From contig NZ_FXUL01000012.1 of NCBI RefSeq assembly GCF_900182955.1, forward strand, positions 1-64,000: DNA of 64,000 nucleotides. The letters are read 5' to 3'. Both the position numbers and the translations under genes were made by a program. How positions within the stretch are numbered: the first letter of the stretch is position 1; each line of letters opens with the position of its first letter. The notes under the pieces were generated by a model. It saw nothing but the letters and a program-made list of their open reading frames with translations. It did not search any database and had not been told where the DNA came from. Origin of the DNA: Noviherbaspirillum suwonense (GTDB taxonomy: Bacteria > Pseudomonadota > Gammaproteobacteria > Burkholderiales > Burkholderiaceae_D). Of this stretch, positions 33,547 through 42,501 are shown in pieces.

Positions 33547-34968
33547 ATGTCCCATGACGTCCTGATTATTGAAGATGAACCCATCCTGGCCAAGAACGTG
33601 AAGGCTTACCTCGCACGTTATGGCTACGACTCCATGCTGGCGTTCAGCGGCGAGGAAGGACTGAACGCAATGAACAGCTTCCAGCCGGGCGTGGTGCTCC
33701 TGGACTATCACCTGCCCGACATGAATGGCTTGCAGGTGCTGGAACAGCTGCGCAAGCGCGAGGCCGGCATCAAGGTCATCATGATCACCGGGCATGGCAG
33801 CGTGCAGGTCGCCGTGCAGGCCATGAAGGGCGGGGCCTGCGACTACTTGTCCAAGCCCATGATCCTGAGCGAGCTGAAGCTGCTGGTCGACCAGGCAATC
33901 GATCGCGACAAGCGTGACATGAACCACGTCTATCCTCACGAACAGCCTGCCGGTCACCAGGGCCTTGAGCAGATGATAGGGACGTCGCTGCCCATGATGG
34001 ACCTCAAGGACAGTCTGCGCCGCCTGATTGCGGCGGAACATGTGCTGGAGGATAACGACGCACCCTCGGTGCTCATCGTGGGGGAAACCGGCACCGGCAA
34101 GGAACTGGTGGCGCGCGCCCTGCATTTCGAAGGCAGGCGCGGGTTGCAGCCATTTATCGAGATCAATTGCGCTGCCATGCCGTCTCATCTGCTGGAAGCG
34201 GAGCTGTTTGGCTATGAGCGCGGCGCTTTCACCGATGCGAAGGCGCGCAAGCCGGGGCTGCTGGAAGCAGCCGACGGAGGCACCTTGTTTCTCGACGAGA
34301 TCGGCGAAGCCGAACTGTCTTTTCAGTCCAAACTGCTGAAGGTCCTGGAAGAGAAGAAGCTGCGCCGCCTAGGCAGCCTGCACGAGATTTCGGTCAATTT
34401 TCGCGTCATCGCCGCCACCAACCAGGATCTCGAACTCCGGGTGCAGGAGGGAAAGTTTCGCTCCGACCTCTATTTCCGGCTGTGCACGATGCCGCTGAAC
34501 GTGCCGCCTCTGCGCGAGCGGGGGCATGACGTGCTCCTCCTGGCCAGAAATTTCCTGAAATTGCACGGCGCGCGTTATCGCAAGCCGGACCTGTTTCTCA
34601 CTCCCGGTGCTGAAATGGCCCTGCTGGACTGGCCGTGGCCTGGCAATGTCAGGGAATTGCGCAACACGCTCGAGCATGTCGCCCTGATGGCGCGAGACGA
34701 TGCAATTGGCGAGGGCCAGCTGGCGAAGCTCATCTCGCCCGCAGCCGTGCACATCGGGACCAGACCGCCGGCATGCGCCGCCGCCGGGCCGGTGGCTGGC
34801 CACCGACCTGCGGATGAATTGAACCTGGAAAAGCTGGAGCGCGATTGCCTGGTGCGCGCGCTGCAGAATACCGGATGGAATGTCACCCAGGCGGCAAAGC
34901 TGCTGGGCTTGTCCCGCGATACCTTGCGCTACCGGATGGAGAAGCACGGCCTGAAAAACGTGCAATGA
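33547..34968 (+). CDS. sigma-54-dependent response regulator (NtrC family)
   Basis: A 473-residue transcription activator with three domains. The receiver has E9/D10 and phosphoacceptor D53 (VVLLDYHLPDMNG). The AAA+ domain has Walker A GETGTGKE (179-186), the sigma-54-contacting GAFTDA loop (226-231; canonical GAFTGA with Gly to Asp at position five) and Walker B GTLFLDEIGE. A Fis-type helix-turn-helix forms the C-terminus (VTQAAKLLGLSRDTLRYRMEKHGL). GAFTDA is a known natural variant of the loop. It should activate a sigma-54 promoter; a very good one, with two matching dyads, lies about 265 bases downstream of its stop codon. Confidence 0.93.
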   Translation: MSHDVLIIEDEPILAKNVKAYLARYGYDSMLAFSGEEGLNAMNSFQPGVVLLDYHLPDMNGLQVLEQLRKREAGIKVIMITGHGSVQVAVQAMKGGACDYLSKPMILSELKLLVDQAIDRDKRDMNHVYPHEQPAGHQGLEQMIGTSLPMMDLKDSLRRLIAAEHVLEDNDAPSVLIVGETGTGKELVARALHFEGRRGLQPFIEINCAAMPSHLLEAELFGYERGAFTDAKARKPGLLEAADGGTLFLDEIGEAELSFQSKLLKVLEEKKLRRLGSLHEISVNFRVIAATNQDLELRVQEGKFRSDLYFRLCTMPLNVPPLRERGHDVLLLARNFLKLHGARYRKPDLFLTPGAEMALLDWPWPGNVRELRNTLEHVALMARDDAIGEGQLAKLISPAAVHIGTRPPACAAAGPVAGHRPADELNLEKLERDCLVRALQNTGWNVTQAAKLLGLSRDTLRYRMEKHGLKNVQ

Positions 34969-35110
34969 GCTTGCCAGGCTAACGATGAAACCCGGGCGTT
35001 CCAGGCCGCTCCCGCAAGCGTGCGGCGATGGTTGGAGAGTGGATTCGCCCACGCCTGCGCAGGATGATCGGCCGTCCTGGCCCGGAAATATGCGTTCCCC
35101 CGCATTAAAC

Positions 35111-35124
35111 GGGTCATATGACCC
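35111..35124. promoter_or_regulatory. enhancer-like palindrome 1 for the sigma-54 regulator
   Basis: GGGTCATATGACCC is a perfect 14-base palindrome with core GTCA-N2-TGAC, centred about 140 bases before the predicted sigma-54 start point. That is a usual distance for NtrC-type binding sites. Confidence 0.65.
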
Positions 35125-35144
35125 GGTCAAATCCCCCATGCCAC

Positions 35145-35160
35145 TGCGTCATTTGACGCA
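35145..35160. promoter_or_regulatory. enhancer-like palindrome 2 for the sigma-54 regulator
   Basis: TGCGTCATTTGACGCA has 7-base arms around TT and shares the core GTCA-N2-TGAC with the first palindrome, 35 bases away centre to centre. It is centred about 107 bases before the predicted start point. Two dyads with one core suggest a pair of dimer sites for the regulator at 33547-34968. Confidence 0.65.
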
Positions 35161-35233
35161 CTTGCCCGATAAGCCCTTCCGGGTTTCCTTTATAAAACAA
35201 TAACCTATGAAAAATGGTTAGCTGTTTGCAGCT

Positions 35234-35249
35234 TGGCATATCCATTGCA
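35234..35249 (+). promoter_or_regulatory. sigma-54 (-24/-12) promoter
   Basis: TGGCATATCCATTGCA matches the consensus TGGCACG-N4-TTGCA at both boxes, with GG and GC separated by exactly ten bases. Transcription would start near 35260, about 70 bases before the ATG at 35333. Confidence 0.8.
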
Positions 35250-35332
35250 ATACGTTAATGCGCTTCCAGCAGGAACAGTCCCGAGACTGAACTGCAAAAG
35301 AGCTTCCTTAACTTGAGCAAAGGATAGGTCCC

Positions 35333-36331
35333 ATGATTACTTCCTCTAATTACAGGCAACTGAACGCGCTGGACGATGAAAAAGGCTCCGGGCGGTGGTC
35401 ACGCTGCGCTACGGCAGCGGTTGTGTCGTCTTTTTGTGTAATGGCGGGAATGGCAAACGCAGCCGATTCTGCCGGGTGCGAGGGTGGCGGATTTACCGTT
35501 TTAAACCGGAAGGCTCCCCAGGACCTCGATGTGGCTGCAAATACGATTCCGTCGGTGATCACGGTCAGGGGCAAATACGTTGAATTCGATATCGATGCCA
35601 ATACCTTCGCCGTGCGGAATTATGTTTTGACCGGCGCGCCGAATCCTGCAGATATCACCGGCGGCGTGCGCACGGACGTTTTTCAGAGCAAGGTGCCGGA
35701 CCATAAGGGTCTGTTCCTCAACAGCGCGGTGGAATTAAGGCTCAGGGAAACGGAGCTCGTTATTCAGCGGGAAGGGCCGGGACTGACAATGAAAGTCCAG
35801 GCCAAGGATTGCGCCCAGGGTGGCATTTTCCAGATGGAAGTGGAGCGCGACGACCAGGCACGGACCTTGTTCACCCACACCCTGGCGCCCTCTGCGTTTT
35901 ACTTCGACAACCGTAAATTCCGTGAGCGGGAAGGCGCTACGCTTTCCTACAAGGACACGACCGTGGTCGTCACGCCTCGGGTCAACTTCGCCAATGACGT
36001 TTCAAGGAAGTTCGTTGGCCGCGACAGTCCGCAGGTGGCAGACCGGGTGCCTCATCCCGAATGCACCAACAGTATCGCCACGCGTACTGGAAGGCCAGTA
36101 GATGTCCAGCACTGCGGCGGCGTATCGCAGTGGCTCGTGGCAAGCGGCGGGCGCATGGGGCAGGTCATGGGCGAAGACTCGGTGGAAGTCGCTCCGCCGG
36201 CCACCGTTTGCACACGCAAATGCCAGGCCCAGAACCGTGTCCGCGGCCAAGCCGTTGTCCTTGGCTTTCCGTTTCCAGTGGCTGAGCCGGACCGGCTGAA
36301 GCCACGTTCGCCAACTATCCCGTTGCGCTGA
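35333..36331 (+). CDS. exported protein of unknown function, predicted sigma-54 target
   Basis: A 332-residue protein with a long N-terminal region and a Sec signal core (CATAAVVSSFCVMAGMANAAD, cleavage near residue 44). The mature part starts with ADSAGCEGGGF and has conserved-looking cysteines near CEGG, DCAQGG, ECTN, QHCGG and CTRKCQ, six in all, so disulfides are likely outside the cytoplasm. No domain is recognised. It stands alone: a sigma-54 promoter in front, an intrinsic terminator behind, and the gene for the matching activator just upstream. That layout suggests it is the dedicated output of the NtrB/NtrC-type pair. Confidence 0.8.
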   Translation: MITSSNYRQLNALDDEKGSGRWSRCATAAVVSSFCVMAGMANAADSAGCEGGGFTVLNRKAPQDLDVAANTIPSVITVRGKYVEFDIDANTFAVRNYVLTGAPNPADITGGVRTDVFQSKVPDHKGLFLNSAVELRLRETELVIQREGPGLTMKVQAKDCAQGGIFQMEVERDDQARTLFTHTLAPSAFYFDNRKFREREGATLSYKDTTVVVTPRVNFANDVSRKFVGRDSPQVADRVPHPECTNSIATRTGRPVDVQHCGGVSQWLVASGGRMGQVMGEDSVEVAPPATVCTRKCQAQNRVRGQAVVLGFPFPVAEPDRLKPRSPTIPLR

Positions 36332-36411
36332 CATGGGCGCCGCGGGAAATTGGTAAAGGAAGACGGAGTGCGCAACTGAACAATTGTCTGGGCATCCGTA
36401 GGTGGAAAGAA

Positions 36412-36444
36412 GACGCCCCTGGCATTGCCTGCCGGGCGTCTTTT
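36412..36444 (+). terminator. intrinsic terminator of the sigma-54 target gene
   Basis: GACGCCC (36412-36418) pairs with GGGCGTC (36434-36440) and is followed by TTTT. It begins 81 bases after the stop codon. Confidence 0.75.
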
Positions 36445-36739
36445 CCGTTCAACGCCGGGCAATGCGGTTTTCGGAGCTGCTGCCACCTGCGCGCCGCGTA
36501 CGCTGACGGATGCGGTTGAATGCGCGCTGGCAACTGGACTAAGGGTAAGTGCGCCATGGCCGGTGGCTGTGATTAACGATACGCCGCAGCAGTCGAAGGC
36601 TGCTTGCTGCCGGCAGCATTGCCGTGTCGCGGAATATCGGCGCGCTGGCGTTCATCCGGTACAGAATGGGTTGGCGGCCATTGGTCGCGACCGTCGAAAT
36701 CCCATCCGGCTGGCACTTTGGCCAAACTTTCGTGGAAGG

Positions 36740-36757
36740 TATGCTTGATCAAGCATA
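36740..36757. promoter_or_regulatory. HipB operator-like repeat 1
   Basis: TATGCTTGATCAAGCATA is a perfect 18-base palindrome with outer pattern TATGC-N8-GCATA. Known E. coli HipB operators read TATCC-N8-GGATA, so the layout is the same with a changed arm base. It lies 108 bases before the hipB start. Confidence 0.65.
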
Positions 36758-36793
36758 AAATAATTTTATTCTTTATCAGGCATATATTGTATT

Positions 36794-36811
36794 TATGCTT
36801 GATTCGGCATA
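36794..36811. promoter_or_regulatory. HipB operator-like repeat 2
   Basis: TATGC-TTGATTCG-GCATA repeats the same arms and spacer length 54 bases further on. The paired sites suggest cooperative repression by HipB or the HipBA complex. Confidence 0.65.
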
Positions 36812-36864
36812 GCATGACTTCATTACCTGATATGCATCATCGCGAAGGATAGGACTGCGGCGTC

Positions 36865-37155
36865 ATGAAAACCAGTATCACTACGTCCGGGCAACTCGGC
36901 CCGCTACTGAAGAAACTCCGGGTTGAAAAGGGGCTGTCCCAGGAAGCGCTTGGCGCCAAGATTGGTTTGTCGCAGGAGCGTATCTCGCGCATCGAGAGCC
37001 GGCCCGAGTCCGTGACGTTGGACCAGCTTCTGACCGTCCTGATGGCGCTGGACGCCGCGCTGGCAGTGGAGCCGCGCCTTTCCCTCGAGGATCAGGCGCG
37101 CTCGTCGGTCCCGGCTTCCGCTGGCCTGCGCACCGATGACGAGGAAACCTGGTAA
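36865..37155 (+). CDS. hipB: HipB-type antitoxin, XRE helix-turn-helix
   Basis: A 96-residue DNA-binding antitoxin. The XRE fold is clear: LGPLLKKLRVEKGLSQEALGAKIGLSQERISRIESRPESVTLDQLLTVLMALD. A flexible C-terminal tail ends in the tryptophan of DDEETW, like the C-terminal tryptophan of E. coli HipB. It would neutralise HipA and repress its own operon through the upstream TATGC-N8-GCATA sites. Its stop codon shares one base with the hipA start (TAATG). Confidence 0.88.
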   Translation: MKTSITTSGQLGPLLKKLRVEKGLSQEALGAKIGLSQERISRIESRPESVTLDQLLTVLMALDAALAVEPRLSLEDQARSSVPASAGLRTDDEETW

Positions 37156-38498
37156 TGGCCGGTCGTCCTTCAAAAACACGCCGCCTCGACGTCTGGATGA
37201 ACGGGCAGCTGGTCGGCCAGTGGAGCATCGCGGCAAACGGCGTTCAGCAATTCGCCTATGACGCAAGCTGGCACGACAGCCCTGCGGCCCGGCCGCTGTC
37301 CTTGTCGCTACCGCTAAGCCTTGGCACGAAAGCGGTGAGCGGCCACGCGGTGGCCAGCTATTTTGACAACCTGCTCCCGGACAGCGCCGTCATTCGCGCC
37401 CGGATCGCAAGCCGTCACGGAGCCGCCTCGGACGAAGCGTTCGACCTGCTGGAGAGAATTGGCCGGGACTGCGTCGGCGCCGTGCAACTGCTGCCGGCCG
37501 GGAGTTCGCCGCCGGACGTGCGGCAAATCACCAGCCGGCCCCTGGCTGCTGCAGAACTCGAGGCGCATCTGGAAGCCGTGGTCGGCGGCGTCGACCTCGG
37601 CATGCCGGCCGAAGACGAGTTGCGCATCTCACTGGCTGGCGCACAGGAAAAGACGGCTTTTTTGTACCACGAGGGCGGCTGGCATTTGCCCCAGGGCGCA
37701 ACGCCCACCACGCACATTTTCAAGCTGCCGATGGGCGATGTGGGCATGGTCCGGGCCGACTTTTCCATGTCGGTCGAGAACGAGTGGCTGTGCGCGAAGA
37801 TCATGCAGGCCTATGGCCTGCCGGCCGCCGACTGCGAAATCGGCCAATTTGGCCGGTGCAAGGTGCTGGTGGTCGAGCGTTTCGACCGCCGGTGGATGCA
37901 CGCTGGCTGGATTGCCCGGCTTCCGCAGGAAGATTTCTGCCAGGTCTTTGGACGCGGCTCCGGCCAGAAATACGAGGAAAAGGGCGGGCCTGGAATGAAC
38001 GACATCCTCGACAAGTTGCGCGGCAGCGTGAACGCCGAGCAGGACCGCAAGCGATTCCTGACCACCCAGCTGCTGTTCTGGATGCTGGCCGCACCCGATG
38101 GACACGCGAAGAACTTCAGCATTCGATTGCTGCCCGGCAGCGCGTTTGAGCTCACGCCGCTTTATGACGTGATGTCGGCTTGGCCGGTCATCGGCAGGGG
38201 GCCGCGGCAGTTTCAGTGGCAAAAACTGAAACTAGCCATGGCGGTGCGGTCGAAGAATGCGCATTACCGGATGTCGGATATCCAGCGCCGGCATTGGAAC
38301 ACGGTCGCCAAGCGCAATGCGATGGGCAGCGACTTCGAGTCCGTGATTGAAGACCTGCTCGCAAGGACGCCCGGCGTCGTCGAGGCCGTCGGCGCCCAGC
38401 TGCCACAGGGTTTTCCCGCGCAGGTCGCCGGACCGATCTTCGAAGGGCTGCTACTTCAGGCAAAGCGATTGGGCAATGCGGTGCCGGCGGGGGATTGA
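37155..38498 (+). CDS. hipA: HipA-type serine/threonine kinase toxin
   Basis: A 447-residue kinase toxin of the length of E. coli HipA. It has the N-terminal HipA_N region (VWMNGQLVGQWSI, LLPDSAVIRARIA), the nucleotide-binding loop (ISLAGAQEKTAFL), the strand VERFDRRW, and the catalytic D315 and N320 in APDGHAKNFSI with the metal ligand in LTPLYDVMSAWP. E. coli HipA phosphorylates glutamyl-tRNA synthetase and causes growth arrest and persistence; the target here is presumed, not shown. Key residues are intact, so the toxin is probably active. Expression is coupled to hipB. Confidence 0.92.
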   Translation: MAGRPSKTRRLDVWMNGQLVGQWSIAANGVQQFAYDASWHDSPAARPLSLSLPLSLGTKAVSGHAVASYFDNLLPDSAVIRARIASRHGAASDEAFDLLERIGRDCVGAVQLLPAGSSPPDVRQITSRPLAAAELEAHLEAVVGGVDLGMPAEDELRISLAGAQEKTAFLYHEGGWHLPQGATPTTHIFKLPMGDVGMVRADFSMSVENEWLCAKIMQAYGLPAADCEIGQFGRCKVLVVERFDRRWMHAGWIARLPQEDFCQVFGRGSGQKYEEKGGPGMNDILDKLRGSVNAEQDRKRFLTTQLLFWMLAAPDGHAKNFSIRLLPGSAFELTPLYDVMSAWPVIGRGPRQFQWQKLKLAMAVRSKNAHYRMSDIQRRHWNTVAKRNAMGSDFESVIEDLLARTPGVVEAVGAQLPQGFPAQVAGPIFEGLLLQAKRLGNAVPAGD

Positions 38499-39337
38499 AG
38501 ACTTCTCCGTTTCCTGGACGCCGGCAAGCCTCTCAACACGCAGCTTCTTAGTAGGATGAGAGCCTTCAATCAACATATGTCCCCGTGTGGTCACATTATC
38601 ATGCCTTTAGGTGTAGACCTCGCCCGTCGCCAGGAAAGCGCTTATATCAAGCGTAACGCTATCACGCCTATTGTCGACGGTGCGCCGTCGAGAGCGCCGT
38701 ACGGACAGGGATGTATTAAAGCTCCTTTGCGGCGGGGGAAGCTCATCCGTGTTGTCTGAAGCGCATGCGCTGCTGTGGATTCGTCTATCTTTGACGGGGA
38801 GGCCACGCGTCTGTGGTACATCGGGCCAGTATGATGTTTCGCAAACACTGCGGAGCAATCAGGTGAAGAATTTCTCCCATCGGCCAACAGGAGATGCGGT
38901 AAAACGCGTCTGGCGATGATCGGCAGTCGCTTCAAAGGGTGTGGTTCAAAGGAGCGTGTACTTCCAGCGGCGTATCCGCCTCTCGGGGTCGGTATGGGTA
39001 GCTACTTTGAGCGCCGCTTGAACAGCGCCGGTGTTGATGGTCGGCGATCTGTGCGCCCATGAGCTAGACAGCGCCGGGGATGCTGCTCGCCCGCCTTCCG
39101 TATTGAAGCTGCGCGTGAGCAGTAGCAATATAGGTACAGCTAACCCTGGCGATACAGGGCTCTCCGCCGCCGATCGACGGCGTGCCCACGCCAAGCTGCC
39201 GCTGGTTCGGCGACCGCAATCATGCCCCGGTCTTCGAGATGCCAGGGACATGGGCGGAGGCTCGTCACGTAAGCCAAACGCGTGGTCGCCGCGGAACCTT
39301 CACCAACGTCGGCAAGTGGCTGAATCTGGAGGCGATT
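38499..39337. other. intergenic stretch, nothing firm
   Basis: 839 bases with only short open frames, none with family resemblance or a good ribosome binding site. A hairpin-forming segment (GTCGACGGTGCGCCGTCGA) lies near 38672. The stretch separates the hipBA module from the monooxygenase and may be degraded sequence. Confidence 0.4.
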
Positions 39338-40972
39338 ATGAAAACGGACGTTCTCATTGTCGGCGCCGGCCCAACTGGTCTGATGCTCGCCAATCAACTC
39401 GTCAGGCGCGGGGTCAAGGTAACTATCGTCGACCGCAATCCCGGCCCGTCGGTGCAGAGCAAGGCGCTGGGGGTGCAGGCGCGCACGCTGGAGATCTACG
39501 CCTATCTGGGCATTGCGGAGCAGGCCGTTACCCTGGGCAGGCGCGCCTCCGGCGCCAGTATATGGATCAAGGGAAGGCGTGCGGCGCGGGTACCGCTGGG
39601 CGATATCGGCGCGGATATGAGTCCTTATCCCTATCTGCTGATCCTGGGGCAGGACGAAAATGAAAAGCTGCTTGGCGAAGCGCTGCGTGCCCAGGGGGTA
39701 TCAGTGCTCTGGAACACGAGGCTGGTTGACCTCGTGCACTTGCCGGACGGCGTTCGGGCAAAACTCGATCAGGAGAACGAAACAACGATCGAGATCACTG
39801 CACGCTGGGTCGCCGGTTGTGATGGCGCGCACAGCACGGTGCGCAGCGCATGCAATATCGCATTTACGGGTGCGCCGTACCAGCATGTGTTCTATGTCGC
39901 CGACACGCGCGCGACCGGCTCCATGGCTCCGGGCGAGCTCAACGTATACCTGTGGCAGGGTGGCTTTCACCTGTTTTTCCCGATGCGAGGCAACGATCAC
40001 TGGCGCGTGGTCGGGATTGTCCCGGCCGCGCAGCGCTCGCGCGACCAGCTCGTCTTCGGGGACATTGCGCCGTTCATTCGCACCGAGGTGAACGCTGCCG
40101 ACAACGTCGCCGGCCTCGCATTCCAGAGCTGCACGTGGTTCTCCACCTATCATGTACATCACCGACGTGCGGAGCGGTTCCGTGATCGACGCTGCTTTCT
40201 CCTGGGCGACGCTGCTCACATTCACAGTCCGGTTGGTGCGCAGGGCATGAACACCGGCCTGCAGGATGCCTATAACCTGGCGTGGAAGCTCGCGCTGGTG
40301 GTAACAGGTCAGGCAGATGAAGCGTTGCTCGATTCCTACGAAACCGAGCGCATCCCGGTTGCCGACCGGCTGCTCCGGACCACCGATCGCGCATTTACTT
40401 TCCTGATTTCGCCGCATTGGCTGGCGCGATTTTTTCGGATGCAGGTTTTCCAGAAGGTCATTGCATTTGCCATGCGCTATGCACGTACCCGCATGCTGGC
40501 ATTTCGCACGATTTCGCAGATCGGGATCCGCTACGCGAACAGTCCGCTATCCCGCATGCTGGCGCACATTCCGAAAGGCGCCCCTGCGGCCGGCGACCGT
40601 TTTCCCTGGCTGCACTTGAAATTTTCGTCCGCGGGCCCGGCGGAAGACCTCTTTCGGAAACTGGACGACACCCGGTTCACCCTGCTGCTGTTCGGACAGG
40701 CATTGCCTGGAGCCGGCTTGCCGGATGGTTCTTCAAGGCTAATGAGCGCCTATTCAATCCCGGATGATCCGACCAACGATCGGGCGTTGGCGGCAGCACG
40801 CATTTTGAAGCCTTCGTTTTATTTGCTGCGTCCCGATGGGCATATCGGCCTTGCCGGAAGCGCCCTGGATGGCACGGCACTGTCCAGCTATTTCAATGAC
40901 CGCGTCAAGATCCGGACCGGTTCCACCGGTCGAGACCACTGGAACGAGATGGCGCCCAACCTACGCCAGTGA
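39338..40972 (+). CDS. FAD-dependent aromatic monooxygenase (PheA/TfdB/MhpA-like)
   Basis: A 544-residue flavoprotein of the class A hydroxylase family. The FAD dinucleotide fold is at the N-terminus (VLIVGAGPTGLMLANQLVRRGVKVTIVDRN), the DG motif in VAGCDGAHSTVRS, and the second FAD motif in CFLLGDAAHIHSPVGAQGMNTGLQDAYNLAWKL. A thioredoxin-like C-terminal domain ends the chain (FYLLRPDGHIGLAG). Relatives hydroxylate phenols, 3-(3-hydroxyphenyl)propionate or polyketide rings using NAD(P)H and O2. TGGAGG precedes the ATG at 39338. The neighbouring alpha/beta hydrolase is on the other strand, so a shared pathway is not shown. Confidence 0.85.
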   Translation: MKTDVLIVGAGPTGLMLANQLVRRGVKVTIVDRNPGPSVQSKALGVQARTLEIYAYLGIAEQAVTLGRRASGASIWIKGRRAARVPLGDIGADMSPYPYLLILGQDENEKLLGEALRAQGVSVLWNTRLVDLVHLPDGVRAKLDQENETTIEITARWVAGCDGAHSTVRSACNIAFTGAPYQHVFYVADTRATGSMAPGELNVYLWQGGFHLFFPMRGNDHWRVVGIVPAAQRSRDQLVFGDIAPFIRTEVNAADNVAGLAFQSCTWFSTYHVHHRRAERFRDRRCFLLGDAAHIHSPVGAQGMNTGLQDAYNLAWKLALVVTGQADEALLDSYETERIPVADRLLRTTDRAFTFLISPHWLARFFRMQVFQKVIAFAMRYARTRMLAFRTISQIGIRYANSPLSRMLAHIPKGAPAAGDRFPWLHLKFSSAGPAEDLFRKLDDTRFTLLLFGQALPGAGLPDGSSRLMSAYSIPDDPTNDRALAAARILKPSFYLLRPDGHIGLAGSALDGTALSSYFNDRVKIRTGSTGRDHWNEMAPNLRQ

Positions 40973-41117
40973 CGCCAGGATGGTGACGTGCCCCGGCGGT
41001 TGCGGAGAGTGCCCGATACGGGGCAGGCAGGAGCAGTCCCGGCTTTCAAATCCCGCCCAGTACCGCGTGGCCCATTGCCTTTACCGGTCGGAGACCGCTC
41101 GCGAAGGATGACGCCAT

Positions 41118-42107
41118 CTACGCCGCTGCCGACGCAATAGCTTCCAGCACCTGCTCCGGGGCGACGTGGTGAACCATGTGGCCGGCGCCGGGAACCAGAA
41201 CGAGCTTGCTATGTGGAACATGGTCATGCAACCGCTCGGAATGTATCTTCGTCGCCACGTGCATGTCATGTGTTCCTGCCATGATCGTTATCGGCATCCG
41301 TAGCTCCGCGTAACGCTGGGCCAGCCAGAAGGCTTCGGACGTCATCAACGCGGTTTCGACCGCGCTGGCGAGAATCTGCGACGGACGCAGGGTCATCCAT
41401 ACCGGGAATTCGGCTTCCCATCGTGCGGTAGGCAGTGCCGGACTGAAGAACTTCTGGATCAATGCCGGCCAGATCAGCCGGCCAATGAATGGCGAGACGG
41501 TAGGGCGAATGACGTCGCCGAAGCCGGGAATCGACGGGGGAGAAAGGAGAAGGACATCCATGCGCGGGACCGGGTAATAATATCCCGAGAGCAGGACCAG
41601 GCTCCGCACACATTCCGGGTGTTCGAGCGCAAGCGAGGTCGCCACCATCGTTCCCCATGAATGACCGACGACGATCGCCTGCTCGATACCGAGCGCCGTC
41701 AGCGCCTTGGAGAGCAGATCGGCCTGTTCCTTCGATGTCCATGCCTGTCCGCGCGGTCGTTCGCTATAACCGTAACCGGGACGATCGAATGCCAGCACCC
41801 GAAAATTTTTTGAAGCGAGACCGAGAAGGGAGCTGACTTCAAACTCATATGCCATCGTGCCATTTCCATGCAGCATTACCACGGGAATGCCGGCGCCCTG
41901 GTCCAGGTAGTGAAGGGAAATGCCGTCGACTTCGATGAACCGGCCAGTCGGCGGGTTTTCGTGTTCGGTCTTATTGGTCAGATATTGCGAAAGCATGGCT
42001 GACGGCGTCCAGGCGACGCCGGAAGCAATCAGTGCAGACGCATTCGCAAATGCACGTTTATTACCTACTATCTCGGCAACCGCGCCTGTCAATGTATCCG
42101 AAACCAT
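41118..42107 (-). CDS. alpha/beta hydrolase
   Basis: A 329-residue hydrolase. An N-terminal extension of about 55 residues precedes the fold: HG oxyanion region (IPVVMLHGNGTMAYEFE), FDRPGYGYSERP, nucleophile elbow VVGHSWGTMVA, aspartate region MAGTHDMHV and the catalytic histidine in GAGHMVHHV. The amphipathic first 40 residues may give membrane association. Relatives include epoxide hydrolases, haloperoxidases and lactonases, and the substrate cannot be named. It converges on the monooxygenase gene, with 145 bases between the stops. Confidence 0.82.
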   Translation of the reverse strand: MVSDTLTGAVAEIVGNKRAFANASALIASGVAWTPSAMLSQYLTNKTEHENPPTGRFIEVDGISLHYLDQGAGIPVVMLHGNGTMAYEFEVSSLLGLASKNFRVLAFDRPGYGYSERPRGQAWTSKEQADLLSKALTALGIEQAIVVGHSWGTMVATSLALEHPECVRSLVLLSGYYYPVPRMDVLLLSPPSIPGFGDVIRPTVSPFIGRLIWPALIQKFFSPALPTARWEAEFPVWMTLRPSQILASAVETALMTSEAFWLAQRYAELRMPITIMAGTHDMHVATKIHSERLHDHVPHSKLVLVPGAGHMVHHVAPEQVLEAIASAAA

Positions 42108-42501
42108 TTTTTCTCCGAAAAACTGCGTGTCATTAAATCGTGAATTGAAAGCCGGAATTGATTGGTAAGACGATCAATACCCTGATAACCGGTCTTGCTT
42201 GGAACAGCGTCTTCGTTTCCGTCAGCGATTGCAGCGCATCCGCACACGCCATTCAGGAGAAGAGCGCACCGATCTACCCAGCGAACGGTTAAGCGAGTAA
42301 CAACCGCGTTAGCCATCACTTGGGACATTTACTGCTTGCAGAAGGCGACAACGGCAAGATGAGCGCCAAGCCTTTTAGCAAAGGCAGCGTTCAATTCACA
42401 CAGCGTAACTTATTATGCTGCGACGCACCATTCTTGGACGCCCACATTACGTGTAGTCCGATTCCCACATAAACAGGGACGGCGGAATGACCGGTGCATG
42501 A

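Larger units (their letters stand above)
36332..36864. other. intergenic stretch with terminator and hipBA control region
   Basis: 533 bases without a gene. The first part holds the intrinsic terminator. The last 130 bases become A+T-rich and carry two hipB-operator-like repeats. No further signal was recognised between them. Confidence 0.5.

Noticed and set aside
42089-42328. 79-codon minus-strand frame overlapping the alpha/beta hydrolase start
   Set aside because: Overlaps the hydrolase start region, has no ribosome binding site and no family resemblance.
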